In this document: piece by piece, positions 10,935 through 21,448 of the stretch
Layout: each line of letters opens with the position of its first letter
How positions within the stretch are numbered: the stretch's first letter is position 1
Assembly (NCBI GenBank): GCA_029990175.1
Contig: JARKIP010000021.1
Coordinates: 20,713,501-20,777,500 of the forward strand
Source of the DNA: Petunia secreta
Lineage: Eukaryota; Streptophyta; Magnoliopsida; Solanales; Solanaceae
Length of the DNA stretch: 64,000 nt
Direction of reading: 5' to 3'
The notes under the pieces: model-generated
Seen by the model: only the letters and a program-made list of their open reading frames with translations
The model's database searches: none
Told to the model about the DNA's origin: nothing
Position numbers and translations under genes: made by a program

Positions 10935-11481
10935 TTAGACCCACCATTTACAGACTAAGCAAAATAATGCTCCGATAAGAAGCCTATGCGCCAACTTCTT
11001 AAATCGATCCCTCTGCCTCTCAACCTCTTTCAACTGCACTTGGATTCGTTCCTTCGCCATTTGAACTTCCCTGAGTTGGATTTTAAGGAAATCCCTCTGT
11101 TGCTCAGCCTCGAGAAGCAGCAATCTCAGAAGCTTCACTTGTTCTTCATATTCATGGATCTTTTGAGCGAAGTCAAACCTCGCTGCTCCTTGTGCCCTGG
11201 AGACTAATTGGAACAGTACTTCTCTTGTTTCTTGAGCAAGCGGACCATCATGCCATATCCACCATTTTCCTAATCAGGACAAAAATTAGCATCGATGGTC
11301 AAGTATTAACTGTAAATTTTATTAGACATAAATAATTACCTACCTTTGGTGTACTACAACCCCAAAATCTGCAACCAGGATTTGTTTGGGTCCTTAATAT
11401 TTTGAGTTTCCTATTTTGACCGCAATTGCATAAATCGGGTTCCACCGAAGAAGATGATGCAGATTGCGAGGTCTGGGACAT
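10935..11481 (-). CDS. zf-GRF zinc-finger protein with coiled coil and hydrophobic C-terminus, two exons, 158 aa
   Basis: Exon 1 is 11481-11340 and exon 2 is 11269-10935; a 70-nt GT-AG intron (11339-11270) keeps the frame. An overlapping donor 4 nt earlier would lead to early termination, so the downstream donor is preferred. The protein begins with a Ser-rich segment, then a GRF-type zinc finger (CNCGQ...GCRFWGCS, residues about 17-42) whose aromatic second half, KWWIWHDGP, is encoded across the splice. Residues about 75-135 are a charged heptad-rich coiled coil (LLEAEQQRDFLKIQLREVQ), and the last 20 residues are hydrophobic, suggesting a tail anchor. GRF fingers bind nucleic acid in other proteins; the role of small plant GRF/coiled-coil proteins is not established. 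A TATA box lies 62 nt upstream. No stop or frame break is visible. Confidence 0.75.
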
Positions 11482-11542
11482 TTGTGTTTATTATCGTAGT
11501 TGATGATAGATGGATGAGAGAGAAATATAATATGGTCTGCGG

Positions 11543-11548
11543 TTTATA
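11543..11548 (-). promoter_or_regulatory. TATA box of the zf-GRF gene, next to a solo LTR
   Basis: TATAAA on the minus strand, 62 nt before the ATG at 11481, a normal distance for a short 5' UTR. The 5-bp insertion duplication ATATG (11546-11550) overlaps it, and the solo LTR begins at 11551, so all DNA upstream of the TATA box is LTR. Confidence 0.6.
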
Positions 11549-11550
11549 TG

Positions 11551-14500
11551 TGTTGAACCCAAAAAATAACCCCGAAAGGCTAAATTTAGGAATGTCAACT
11601 GAATGGACTAACTCTTTTGGAGTTTTTAGAGTTGTCACCCAATTTAAGGAAAACAGGGAACCAAATAAGCAAATGCGTGCAAAAACTCCGTTTTTATAAA
11701 AGGCGGTCTTTCAGAGGTTCTAAGTAAGAGGTTTTGTTAATTTCGAAAGAAGGTTGTTAAGGCACTTTCGAAATTCCGTTAACAACGGTTAATCCGACAG
11801 GTTTCTAAAATATTTGCAAGTGCTATTTATGCGCTTTTTCTAAATCACTTAAAAATAATAAATTGAACTATTAGTTAATTCAACTAATTAAATTTAGGAA
11901 GTTTCCAAAAAAAAAAAGATTTACAATTTGTTTTAAAAGCTTTAATTATTTTTAAAATAAAATAAAATAAATAAAGCGCATTTCTTTTTAAAAGGAACGA
12001 TTTGATCGTACTAATTTCTTTGCCAAATCGTATGTGGTAGCGCATAAATGGCACTTGCTTAATTTCAACTTTAAAACACGAGTATCTCACCATAAGATGG
12101 AACTTATGTTTCAAGTCGCTTTTGCAAAGTCGTTTCGGGACAGTTAGAAGTTAATGTAGACTTCTTTATAAATTTTGAATTTTAAAAGAAACTACTTCAT
12201 ATCAATAAGATAGATGTCTTTTCTTATAGTCTATTATTAAACGTGGTTTTGAAAATTTCTTAAATTTGCACGCATTTGCTTAAATGACCTGATTTGCAAT
12301 AAATTAAATAATGACTCCAAAATAAAAGATAATGAACATAAAGTAAACAATCATTCAAATAATCAAATATAATATTCATTAGACAAATAATTCTACAAGT
12401 CATTTTATAAATATCTCAAGGGAAAGGAAGATAAGTTGAAAAAGTAGAACCCGGAAAATGATTAACTCGCGGGAGCCATGAATTTTCTAAATTTCTAAAG
12501 TCTTGAAACTTGAGCCCGAGCTTGACTCCAATGCGACTCCAATGCCAATTAGGCGATCCCAATTTGCGAGTTTTAACTCAAACTCGTTCCCAAGGTTGTA
12601 TTTCATGCAAAAAAAAAATGAGGAAGAGATAAAGATTAGTACTTCATTCATAATAAATGACCTTAAAGAAGCACTTAAGATATGACAATGACTAATGGCA
12701 AACAATGATTAACTGATAAGAGCAAGATGGAACTGAAGGATTTATTTAATTATGTTGCCAAGTGATTAATAAAACTATTTTCTTCACCACAGAATGAACT
12801 TTTGTCTTCAATGCTAGCTATACGACTAACTCTTAGATACAACTAACAATGACCAAGCAAAATGGAGTATCTCTGGTTAGTTTAACATGTTACATTATGC
12901 AGACAACATAAAGAATTTCCTCTCTTTTTTTAAAATCAAGAATAGTCGAATAATGCCTGCTTTTTAAGTACATTCCATTCAAATTTACTAAGGCCAGGAA
13001 GAACAGAGGCAGGAATTGAAAACATGAATCCAAAGACTTAGGCTAAACCGAATCAAACACAACATACAAATACACACACTATGCCAACTGAAACCATAAC
13101 ACACATATCGACCTGCATACACGGAAACCTACAGACATCAACCTACATACCCTGCAACATCCTCTCAAAAGTTTCCCCTGCTCACAACTAACACACACCA
13201 AATACTAGCAGCTTACCTGCCTGTCTCCAAAGACAAACTAACCTCAACCACCATCCAAACTCCCTGCTGCTACCCAAAATTTTCACCAGGAACATCCCCA
13301 ATCTGCAATTAACCAGATCAGAACCTGGTGGCCTTTTCACAACTCCTAACATGCCCTTCCCCTCCTAAAATACCTTAGAAAAAGTCACCATTGCTTGCAA
13401 TTACCAAAACAACCTCCATCCACCTTTACAAACCATCAGACACTGCCAAAACATAACCAGGACTCCTGCAACTCCTACTTCCTCCTAGGCTCCTCTACAC
13501 TTTACTAAACACCTAAACATATATTCTTCCTTGGCTAAACTTAGCCTGGCCAAACCCTTCACCACCTGAACCAACTCCATTCCTCCTTAACAGGCATGAA
13601 ACCAGGGAATACACCTGATTTCTTCAACATACCAGGATACACACCACACATTCACACACTCTACAACACCTTGAAATTTCCTATATGCATAATTGACAAC
13701 CCTGCACACACCCCTGAATCCCCAGGGACAAACCAAACTAACTTCACCCTGACCTCCTACTACAATCAGCCTCCAAACATCAGGAAATAAACAGAACACC
13801 AACACCTCTTTCAAACTCTTCCTTGAACACCCCTTTTAACTAAACAAATCAGGACATTACATCCTCCCCCTTCTTACTTCAGAACCAGCAAAACAACACC
13901 AAAACTCAGCATAAGCAATGAAGGATAACACTTTCTAAAGGTTTTAACTTAAAATTATTCATTCAGTTCATACCATAACAAAAATGGAATTTTATTAATT
14001 TAAAAGGTTGATTTGGAACTAAAATTCATTAAGGATTCCATCTTTACACAAATTAAGCTCAAGACTCATTTCAGGTAGTTCTTTTTTATAATATTAGTCT
14101 AAGTTCTAATGCTTAACTCTTACATGGAAGAATTATTTAAAGACCTGAACATTACATATAAAAATGATCTTAAATCCTTTCGAACAATAGCATACTAATA
14201 TCCTGCTCAAAATCAGATTTGAAGAGGTCAAAAACAAACATACATGAACATCGATATATATATAAGAACTGTAAAAGGACTTGAAACTGACCTATTTGCA
14301 TGCAGTAAAATGAGGCAAGAATCTGAAGAAAACAACTCGAGCAAGAACGACGTGCTGACTCGAACTCAATGACAAGATTCTTGACCCCAAAAATGTAACA
14401 GTCGATGTTTTTCTTTAAAAAAAAAACTTTAAGAGAATATTTTCTTGTATCTATACTGCCATATTTTTAATTTCCAAAACCTAGAACCCTTAAAACCCTG

Positions 14501-15134
14501 AAAAATGATTAATATATAGCAAGAAAAATCAGGGTTTTACCTTGGTTGAAAAATCCGAATTACCCTTCTCTTTTTTTATCTATATGTTGTGAGATAAGGG
14601 TGAGAGAGGTAAAAAATATCACCTCTCTCATCTTTATCCCCACGAAATCGATCAAGGACTCAGATTTGCTTGATTTGAAATGGAGGGAGTGGATGATTTG
14701 CTCGTTGTACTGGTGAGAGAGGGAAAAGAATAGGGGGACCAGCTGAGGTATGATTTTTGGACTGTGGTAAGGGATTTGGGGGGAAATTTCGGGGAAATTG
14801 GGGTCGGGTTTAGGGTTTGATCGCGGGTCAGGGTTGGGAAATTGGGTCGCGGGCTGAAGGTAGGGGAAAACTGAAGTGTAAGCATGTGTGTATGTATTAT
14901 ATGTGTTTTGCAAATGTAGGCTTTGTTTACAGATTGAGAACGAAATTGGCCCCCTCTTAGGATTTAATTGAAATAAGAGTGTTGCGCGGGGTAGGAGAAA
15001 ATTGAGCTACTGATTGCGATTTTATCCTATTTCTTCAAATTTCAAATTATTTCACTTTCAATATTTAAAATTGATCTTTTATAAAATAATTAGATATTAA
15101 TTTAAAATTTTTGAGACAAAACTGGGTGTCAACA
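11551..15134 (-). mobile_element. Solo LTR (3584 bp) of an Ogre/Tat-like Ty3 element, TSD ATATG
   Basis: On the minus strand it starts TGTTGACACCCAGTTTTG and ends GGGTTCAACA, so the ends are TG...CA with a 6-bp inverted repeat TGTTGA/TCAACA. ATATG flanks both sides (11546-11550 and 15135-15139), a perfect 5-bp duplication. No PBS, PPT or coding region is present, so this is a solo LTR left by LTR-LTR recombination. Its start matches the LTR at 57359, and its 3' end shares the motif block described for the other two long LTRs. Short open frames inside look like chance. It lies in the same orientation as the zf-GRF gene. Confidence 0.88.
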
Positions 15135-16675
15135 ATATGTAAAAGATAATATATTACCGTTGCAAACAAAAGTTAAAAAGTTACCGTTAGAAAAATAAAA
15201 AATAAAAAATAAAATCGCCTTGAGAAAAAATAAATTAGAAGCTAATCAACATCTGCTTGGTCTATTGTAGACTTACTGCACAACTGTGCGCTGAAATGAC
15301 GCCGTCCAGGATATTATCACGCGCACGTTTGGTATTTAGGGTTTGGGTTTTGGGGTTTAGGATTTAGGGTTCACGCTCTTGGGGTTTGGGGTCCGGGTTT
15401 TAGGGTATTTGTAGATGACTTTTGCTTATTTGGTATATTATAGACTACTGAAAATTACACTGTTTTGTATAATCAACTTGCATGAGTTGACAATAAACTC
15501 ATATGGGTTAGGGTTAAAATAATATAAAAAATCTATATTTAAAACTTTTAAGGGGTTATTTTTTGGTCTAAGAAGTACGAAACCCCTCACACGACAATGT
15601 TGTTGCATAATGTACCATCCTATTTGTCAGCAATTGCTAAGGACTTACATTACATGACATATATATTATAATGACTACTAGTGTTAAGGTTCTGACAAAG
15701 CAAGACCTCTTTGTCTTCTCTTGCAAGAAGATCATGATGTGAGAAGCAGGCAATGCTTTGATTTAGTTATATGGATTAACACATCCTAAAACTTTAATGA
15801 TGATACCTAGCATTGGATTACGTTCATAAATTAACCTACACAAATGATAAAGTGGTGGTATAACAAAATACCCTAATAACGTTCAATTTAATCCTTATTC
15901 TTTGTAATCGATGATACACTTTCATTAAGAAGATTGTCAACTATGCACAATACTGATGAATTGACGGGGACACGTGGTCATTCATAATTTATTTATTCTA
16001 ATTCACCTCATTGTTGGATATATTATCATTATTTCATTACAAAAAAATTTTATCCGTCAAATTAATTCAAGTTTAGCAGTGGTGAGTGTAGACCATATAT
16101 AGTTGATTGTCAACCACAGGTTAATTCCACATTAATGAAGACCTTAATCATTGTAAATGATGTTAAATATTTATACAGATAATTGTCAACAAGCTACAAT
16201 CCAGATGATTGTTAACCAATCGTTAATTCCACACTGATTTGGATTTTCATTTTACTGTTAATTACACTCTTCCCTTGTCATAGTGTTAGTGAGTAACTTC
16301 AATTGGTTTATTATATACTTTATCATAACTAAAATAGAAATCTCTCCTGCCGCGTCTTAATGTTTAGTAGTTTAGTTGAGTATACACTTAAACTGGTCTA
16401 TTATTCGTTTAAATCAGAAATTCCTCACTGGGGCGAGTATTAATCGTCTCTATGTTCTTGTGTCTATCAGCAGTTGTTTATCAACTAGATCAGTCTATTA
16501 TTATGTTTACAGATCAAGTCGTCTTCCCCGATGAAACAAACGCAGAAACAGCCAGAAACAGTAAGACATCAAAATTAACTAGCCGCCAGGCCAAGCAAAA
16601 TACCCCCATTCCATTAATAGATTTTTTTTTAAATAATTACAAAAAGAGCTTTCTTTAATCAGAAAGCTCTTTAAA
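15135..16675. other. Spacer with degenerate telomere-like repeats
   Basis: From about 15331 to 15409 a run of TTTAGGG-like words (TTTAGGGTTTGGGTTTTGGGG, TTTAGGATTTAGGGTT, GGGTTTTAGGG) looks like a degenerate interstitial telomere-type repeat. Around 16100-16240 two related blocks share TTGTCAACCA or TTGTTAACCA followed by TTAATTCCACA. No coding region is recognised. Confidence 0.45.
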
Positions 16676-16912
16676 CTAGAGAAAAATAAGAAAAAATATA
16701 AATAAATAAATCCTAAACATAAAAATTAAAGAGAATTGGGGGGGGGGGGTGATGTAGTCGTCGGCGTTTAAGCCGACGCGGCGGCACATTGCACGCAGAA
16801 TGCATGCAATGCGCCGGATGTTCATCTCCTGGCGCATTCTTTCCTCATGAATCTGTTGGATTAAGGTGTCCAAGGCATGATCATCTTGGGTTGGTGGGCT
16901 AGGGAATGCCAT
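16676..16912 (-). CDS. Hypothetical 78-aa protein with its own TATA box
   Basis: ATG at 16912 opens a frame to 16676. Upstream on the minus strand is TATAAA (16996-16991), about 80 nt before the ATG, then a plausible leader. The protein starts MAFPSPPTQDDHALDTLI, continues with a charged helix (QIHEERMRQEMNIRRIACI) and CRRVGL, then a Pro run encoded by a 12-base homopolymer, and a hydrophobic Phe/Ile-rich end. The part after the homopolymer may be wrong if its length varies. I do not recognise a family. It may belong to the neighbouring MULE or be a free-standing small gene. Confidence 0.35.
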   Translation of the reverse strand: MAFPSPPTQDDHALDTLIQQIHEERMRQEMNIRRIACILRAMCRRVGLNADDYITPPPQFSLIFMFRIYLFIFFLIFL

Positions 16913-16990
16913 TTTTTTGCAGCAAAATCTTGACAAAGTTTGAGATTTGTAGTTGGATGTGTGTGTTAAAATGGAAAAATAATTGTCCAA

Positions 16991-16996
16991 TTTATA
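16991..16996 (-). promoter_or_regulatory. TATA box of the 78-aa hypothetical gene
   Basis: TATAAA on the minus strand, about 80 nt upstream of the ATG at 16912, followed by an AC-rich leader typical of plant transcripts. Confidence 0.35.
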
Positions 16997-17336
16997 GATG
17001 TAGAAGGTGAAAGGATAGGGGGTGGGAGGGGGGGGGGAAACGTCATGATTTTTTACTATTCCCGGCAAGACTTTTCAGTTCCTCTATTGTATCCGACGCG
17101 TCTTTCGAAGCTTGGGGCAGTGCACCCATTTATTACTCACCCACGTTACCTATTATCTACCACACAATCCACTAAACTTACTCAATAAGATTCACGTCTA
17201 TTAATATACGGAGCAAAAGTTATCATTGTTTTGAGTTGTTGTTCTGTCTTTAGTCTATGCAATTTTGGTATATGATCGAATAGCTAACTTGGATAAAATA
17301 TTTCATAATAGTAAAAATACAAACTTATATATTATT

Positions 17337-17684
17337 GACCATGTATAGTAGTTTATACACTATCTTATAATTTGTTGCGTCCAAATAAATTTGCCAACTA
17401 GAGAGATCAATAAAGCTAGTTAATGTTTATTGTCAACCAAAATGTGATCAATCATAAACTACACATACTTGGCCTAAAAATACCAATTGCTAGCCCATCA
17501 ACAGTCTATTGACCATGGACAGTAGTTTCTTCACTATCTTATAAGTTGTTGTGTCTACACAAATTTTCCAACTACAGAGATCAATAAACCTAGTTAAAGT
17601 GTATTGCCAACCAAAGTATGATCGATTGTAAACTACACATACTTTGCCAAAAAATACCAATTGTTAACCCATCAATAGTCTATT
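17337..17684. repeat. 174-bp direct repeat, two copies
   Basis: Copies start at 17337 (GACCATGTATAGTAGTTTAT) and 17511 (GACCATGGACAGTAGTTTCT). They share blocks such as GAGATCAATAAA and AAACTACACATACTT. They lie just beyond the 3' end of the second MULE transposase and may be subterminal repeats of that element. Confidence 0.8.
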
Positions 17685-17832
17685 ATCAATAGTTCTAGGT
17701 ATATTAAACAATAAGATATAGTGAACATAGGTAAATAAGAAGTGAACATACACAATTAGTAAATTGACAAGTAGTAGATATCAAATATTCATAAATAAAT
17801 TATTACAGTCAATAAATAACAATAAATTCACT

Positions 17833-20160
17833 GATGGTTTTGATCAAGAGGGCAAGTTGTTTTCTTGTGGCCTGGTCGTTTGCATTTTGAGTATCTATTC
17901 TTTCTCTTCTTGGACGAGTATGATTCTTCACCCATCGATGGAATGCGCTTAATTCTTTTTCTTCCCATTTTGAGCTGAACAAGAGGTGGCTTTATGGTTG
18001 CTAGCGTATAATCGGGAGGCAGAATCCATTCTTCTTCCGGAGGAATGGGACGAGGATTATGTCCATATGCTAATAGGTACGTCTCCCTAGCGTAATACCA
18101 ATAAGTGTACTTGTAAAGAACACTACCATACTAATCACCAAAGGCCAGCCGAATCGCTATCATCGCATGAATGCACGGAATTATTTCCAAGTCAAATTGC
18201 CTACATGTACAGGTTTTTTCAACTAGACTCACAATTTTCTTGGTCTTTGAGTCCACTGGCTCATTTTCTCCCACAAAGCAAAATCACCGTTGTCAAGATT
18301 ATACGCCACAAGACAACTGGAATCTTCCATGAGCTGCCTGAGCATCTTCTCAATTCGAAGGACACAGTTGCTGCTCACACTGTTGACATGCGCACGACGC
18401 TTCATGAAGAATTGATGGAACCTCTCATTGATAGAATTAAACAGTGCGACCATCGAAAATTTCCTTTCGTCCAGGAACATTGAGTTAACAGATTCCAGAA
18501 TATTTGTGGTGATAATGTCGTACCTGTGACCCGGGAAATATGTCCTGCTCCATTTGTGTGCACCAACTTCATTCTCAAGACAGTCAGCAGCCCATTTTTT
18601 CCACGAAGCTCTTCAATTTCTTTATCAAAAATCTCGCGGTTGTACATTTTAGCTGTAGTATAATAATTACCCATGAAATCAGCCCTAAACTTTTTGCGAA
18701 GGTTATCGGCGAGGTGCGTCATGCAACATCCATGATGTTTTTGAGAGTAGACCTGTGATATTCCGTTAGCTATGCAACTAGCGCGATCATAGATGATGCA
18801 CAGCTCCGAACTGTCCGGTACCACCCCCAGCAGATTCTGAAAGAAGAACGTCCAAGAATCGTCGCACTCCACATCGACCACACAAAACAACAAAGGAAAA
18901 ATATGGTTTTCCGTGTCCAACGCCACAACAGTCAACATTACACCTTCGTACGGCCCCGTTAAATGAGTTCTATCCACAGATATTACCTTTCTCATATATT
19001 GATATCCTCTAATCAAGCAGAAAATGATACGAATAAATAATGAAACGACATGCCCTCCTCATACACAACTAGTGTAACATGACTTCCAGGATTCTCTATT
19101 TCAATTGCTAAGTGGTATGCATCTAAAGCAGTGTACCCGTGCTCCGCCGACCCCCTCACCATATTCCTTGCAATGTTCCTTGCCTTCCACGTCTTCCAAT
19201 AACTAATGTTTGTTTTCAAATCATGAAGAACAGTGGCGTTGATATCTTTGGTCGATGGACCCTTGTTTCCAATAAACCTATTTTTAACAAGACGAGCGAG
19301 GACCTTTGTTAAAGCTTGAGGATGGTGGCTCGTAGCTTTCTCTACCCCACATGTGTGATCATCACAGTACTTGGTGATCTTAAATCTCTCAAAAGTTTTG
19401 TACTTGGTAGCGCGTACCATCCATTTGCAGTTCGTCGATGCTCATGCCACATAATACAAAAGTTTTGAACTCTTCTTCGTGCGGAAAGTATACATCTTCT
19501 TAACCGCCGCTAACTTCAATGAGCAAACCACCTCATTCTTATTCAAGAATGTTTTACCCTTAAAAAGCTCGTGCCATCATTTAGAATATTACTGGACTCT
19601 GTTCCAGCAGACACCCCAACAACATCGGTCTGCGTTTCATCGGTCTGCATTTTAGCAGGCCCCTCACACTCAGATTCATCGCTTCCATCACTTCCAGTAC
19701 TCTCCTCTTTATCCACAGACAATAGATAATCTCCACTATCCTCAAACACATGCCTAAAAACATCTTCTCGTTAATCATCATGAACTTCTACATAAGGTGT
19801 TGCAGCAGCATATGAAGCCGGGGCAGATCCGTCGACCATCGAAATATAAAGAATTGGCCTACTTCCATTACCATTTACATCTAGCAGGTATATGCGCAAA
19901 TCACTGTCATTCCTAATGAATGAAGGAGCTATTTTTCCCCTCGTAGGTGCAGCACCAAGCATATAACTAATGGCCACATCGGCTCGATCACAATTTAATT
20001 GTCCGCGTTCAATGACGTTGTCAAACAACTAGTCAAATGTACTATCCAATTTCAATGCAATAAGTACTGTTGCACTAGAATTTAAACGCAAAGACCAGCA
20101 TTTAGTTGTCTCTACCCATTTCTCCAAGAAATCAGCACCCACTACTGCATAGCCCCCCAT
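17833..20160 (-). pseudogene. Second MULE transposase pseudogene
   Basis: The frame begins at ATG 20160 (MGGYAVVGADFLEKW). It continues through an N-terminal module (20028-19771), an acidic segment (19749-19543), a MuDR domain (about 19420-19020), the MULE domain (about 19010-18400) and a SWIM finger (CTCRQFDLEIIPCIHAM, about 18215-18150). It ends in a degenerate CCHC knuckle (YSKCKRPGHKKTTC, about 17890-17845). The triad is recognisable: D in SVDRTHLTG, D in IIYDRASCI, E in ILESVNSMF. Frame changes near 18535 and 18250, stops near 20032, 19770 and 18130, and loss of the first knuckle Cys (Cys to Tyr) show it is dead. It is a different lineage from the first MULE. Confidence 0.85.
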
Positions 20161-20829
20161 CTCAGCTCAGTTTACAGATATCAGTATAGTCGACAATATA
20201 CTGAAACAGGTCGACGAACAAAACCAGAGCTCTAATCGAACAAAAATAATGGCGGAGATATAAACCAGCTTACCAGCTTAATAAAGCACCGTGAATACCA
20301 CGAAGAATCTGATACTGATCCAATTATGTGTCAATGCACACACCACAAACGACAGATTTAAGCTTTTAAAAAATACCCAAAATTAAAACTTTAAAACGTT
20401 CTCACGACAACCAATCACGAAATGAGGACAAATTGATGATGAGAATTGGATTTGTGATTGGTTTGATTGGTTATAAAAGTCTGGTATGAATTTGGGGGGA
20501 AAATTCTAAAGAAGAAGCCAATGAATGAGCTTGATAAGAAAAAGAGGGGAAAAATTTCTGGCGGGAAAAATTTGGGGGGGGGGGGGGGGGGGGATTGTTC
20601 AAGTATGGGTCAAAGTGTATTATTTAAAACTTGGGAGTTGGGATGTGTACTTATTGTTTAGGTGTAATTAAGTTCTAATCATGATTAAAAAGGAGGAGGT
20701 CATTTACCCAATTCTTAAAACTTGGAAGTCATTTTTTTAATTGAAGACTTGGGAGAGGTCAAACACCAAAAAGCCCCTAGCATGTTTTTTATTACTTATT
20801 GGAGGGTTCTCGACTATAACATACACTTT
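20161..20829. other. MULE 5' flank with a 20-base poly-G run
   Basis: The non-coding region upstream of the second MULE transposase. A run of 20 G lies at 20574-20593. The stretch near 20700-20779 may contain the element end, but no matching terminal repeat with a duplication was confirmed. Confidence 0.45.
20574..20593 (+). repeat. Poly-G homopolymer (20 bases)
   Basis: Twenty consecutive G on the plus strand. Its length should be treated with care, as such runs are prone to sequencing error and slippage. Confidence 0.9.
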
Positions 20830-21028
20830 CCAAAAATACACAACAAACACATGCTGAAAGCGACGTGGATTTTCAGTTTGAGCTATTATTGGGCATAGCC
20901 ACAGCTACCATCACCACATTTTCTTGATATACAGTATCAAAACACGGTGGTTCCACCCTGATAATCACCACCTCCTATCATTGTTCGCCGATGATAAAGG
21001 CGGTTATTCATGTGTTGTGTGCCTCAAC

Positions 21029-21402
21029 TGTTAGGAAAAGAGAACAATATAAAAGAAATGTTGTATACTAAACAAAGAAGAAGAGGAAGGAAAGAACACT
21101 TTGTATTTTGGGAGAGGAGTTGTTTTCATTCAACTTGACTTACTCCAAATGTCTAGGAATACATGGCTATTTATAGAAGAATTCTTTCATGTATCTAGCC
21201 TACACTACATGTAAACACATTAACTTAGTCCACACTTTACCTCTCCCAAGATACATGGATGACACTAATACATAGATGAATTCACACTCTAATACATGTA
21301 CTAACTTAATATTCTAGTTCATGAACTAATGTAAATACATGTAGACAAATGTAAACTAATGTGAACTAATGAGAACAAGTTTATTATTTTTACATTTCAA
21401 CA
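21029..21402 (-). repeat. Copia 3' LTR
   Basis: 374 bp, same length as the partner LTR at 24601-24974, nine substitutions by eye. It is bordered internally by the purine tract read on the minus strand as AAGTTTAAGAGGGGA. Confidence 0.95.
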
Positions 21403-21418
21403 TCCCCTCTTAAACTTG
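21403..21418 (-). promoter_or_regulatory. Polypurine tract of the Copia element
   Basis: On the minus strand, CAAGTTTAAGAGGGGA immediately precedes the 3' LTR, the usual place and composition for the second-strand primer. Confidence 0.8.
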
Positions 21419-21448
21419 TTTCATCACACCAACTGCCATCCTTAGCTT

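Noticed and set aside
11884..14913. Several 60-117-codon open frames inside the solo LTR
   Set aside because: They overlap on both strands, lack family resemblance and lie within an LTR defined by TG...CA ends and a duplication.
15551..20779. AGGGGTTATTTTTTGGT at 15551 and the complement of 20779 (AGGGGCTTTTTGGTG) as terminal inverted repeats of MULE 2
   Set aside because: The match is short and AT/G-biased, and the flanking 9-mers (AAACTTTTA and AGCATGTTT) do not agree, so the ends of this element remain undefined.
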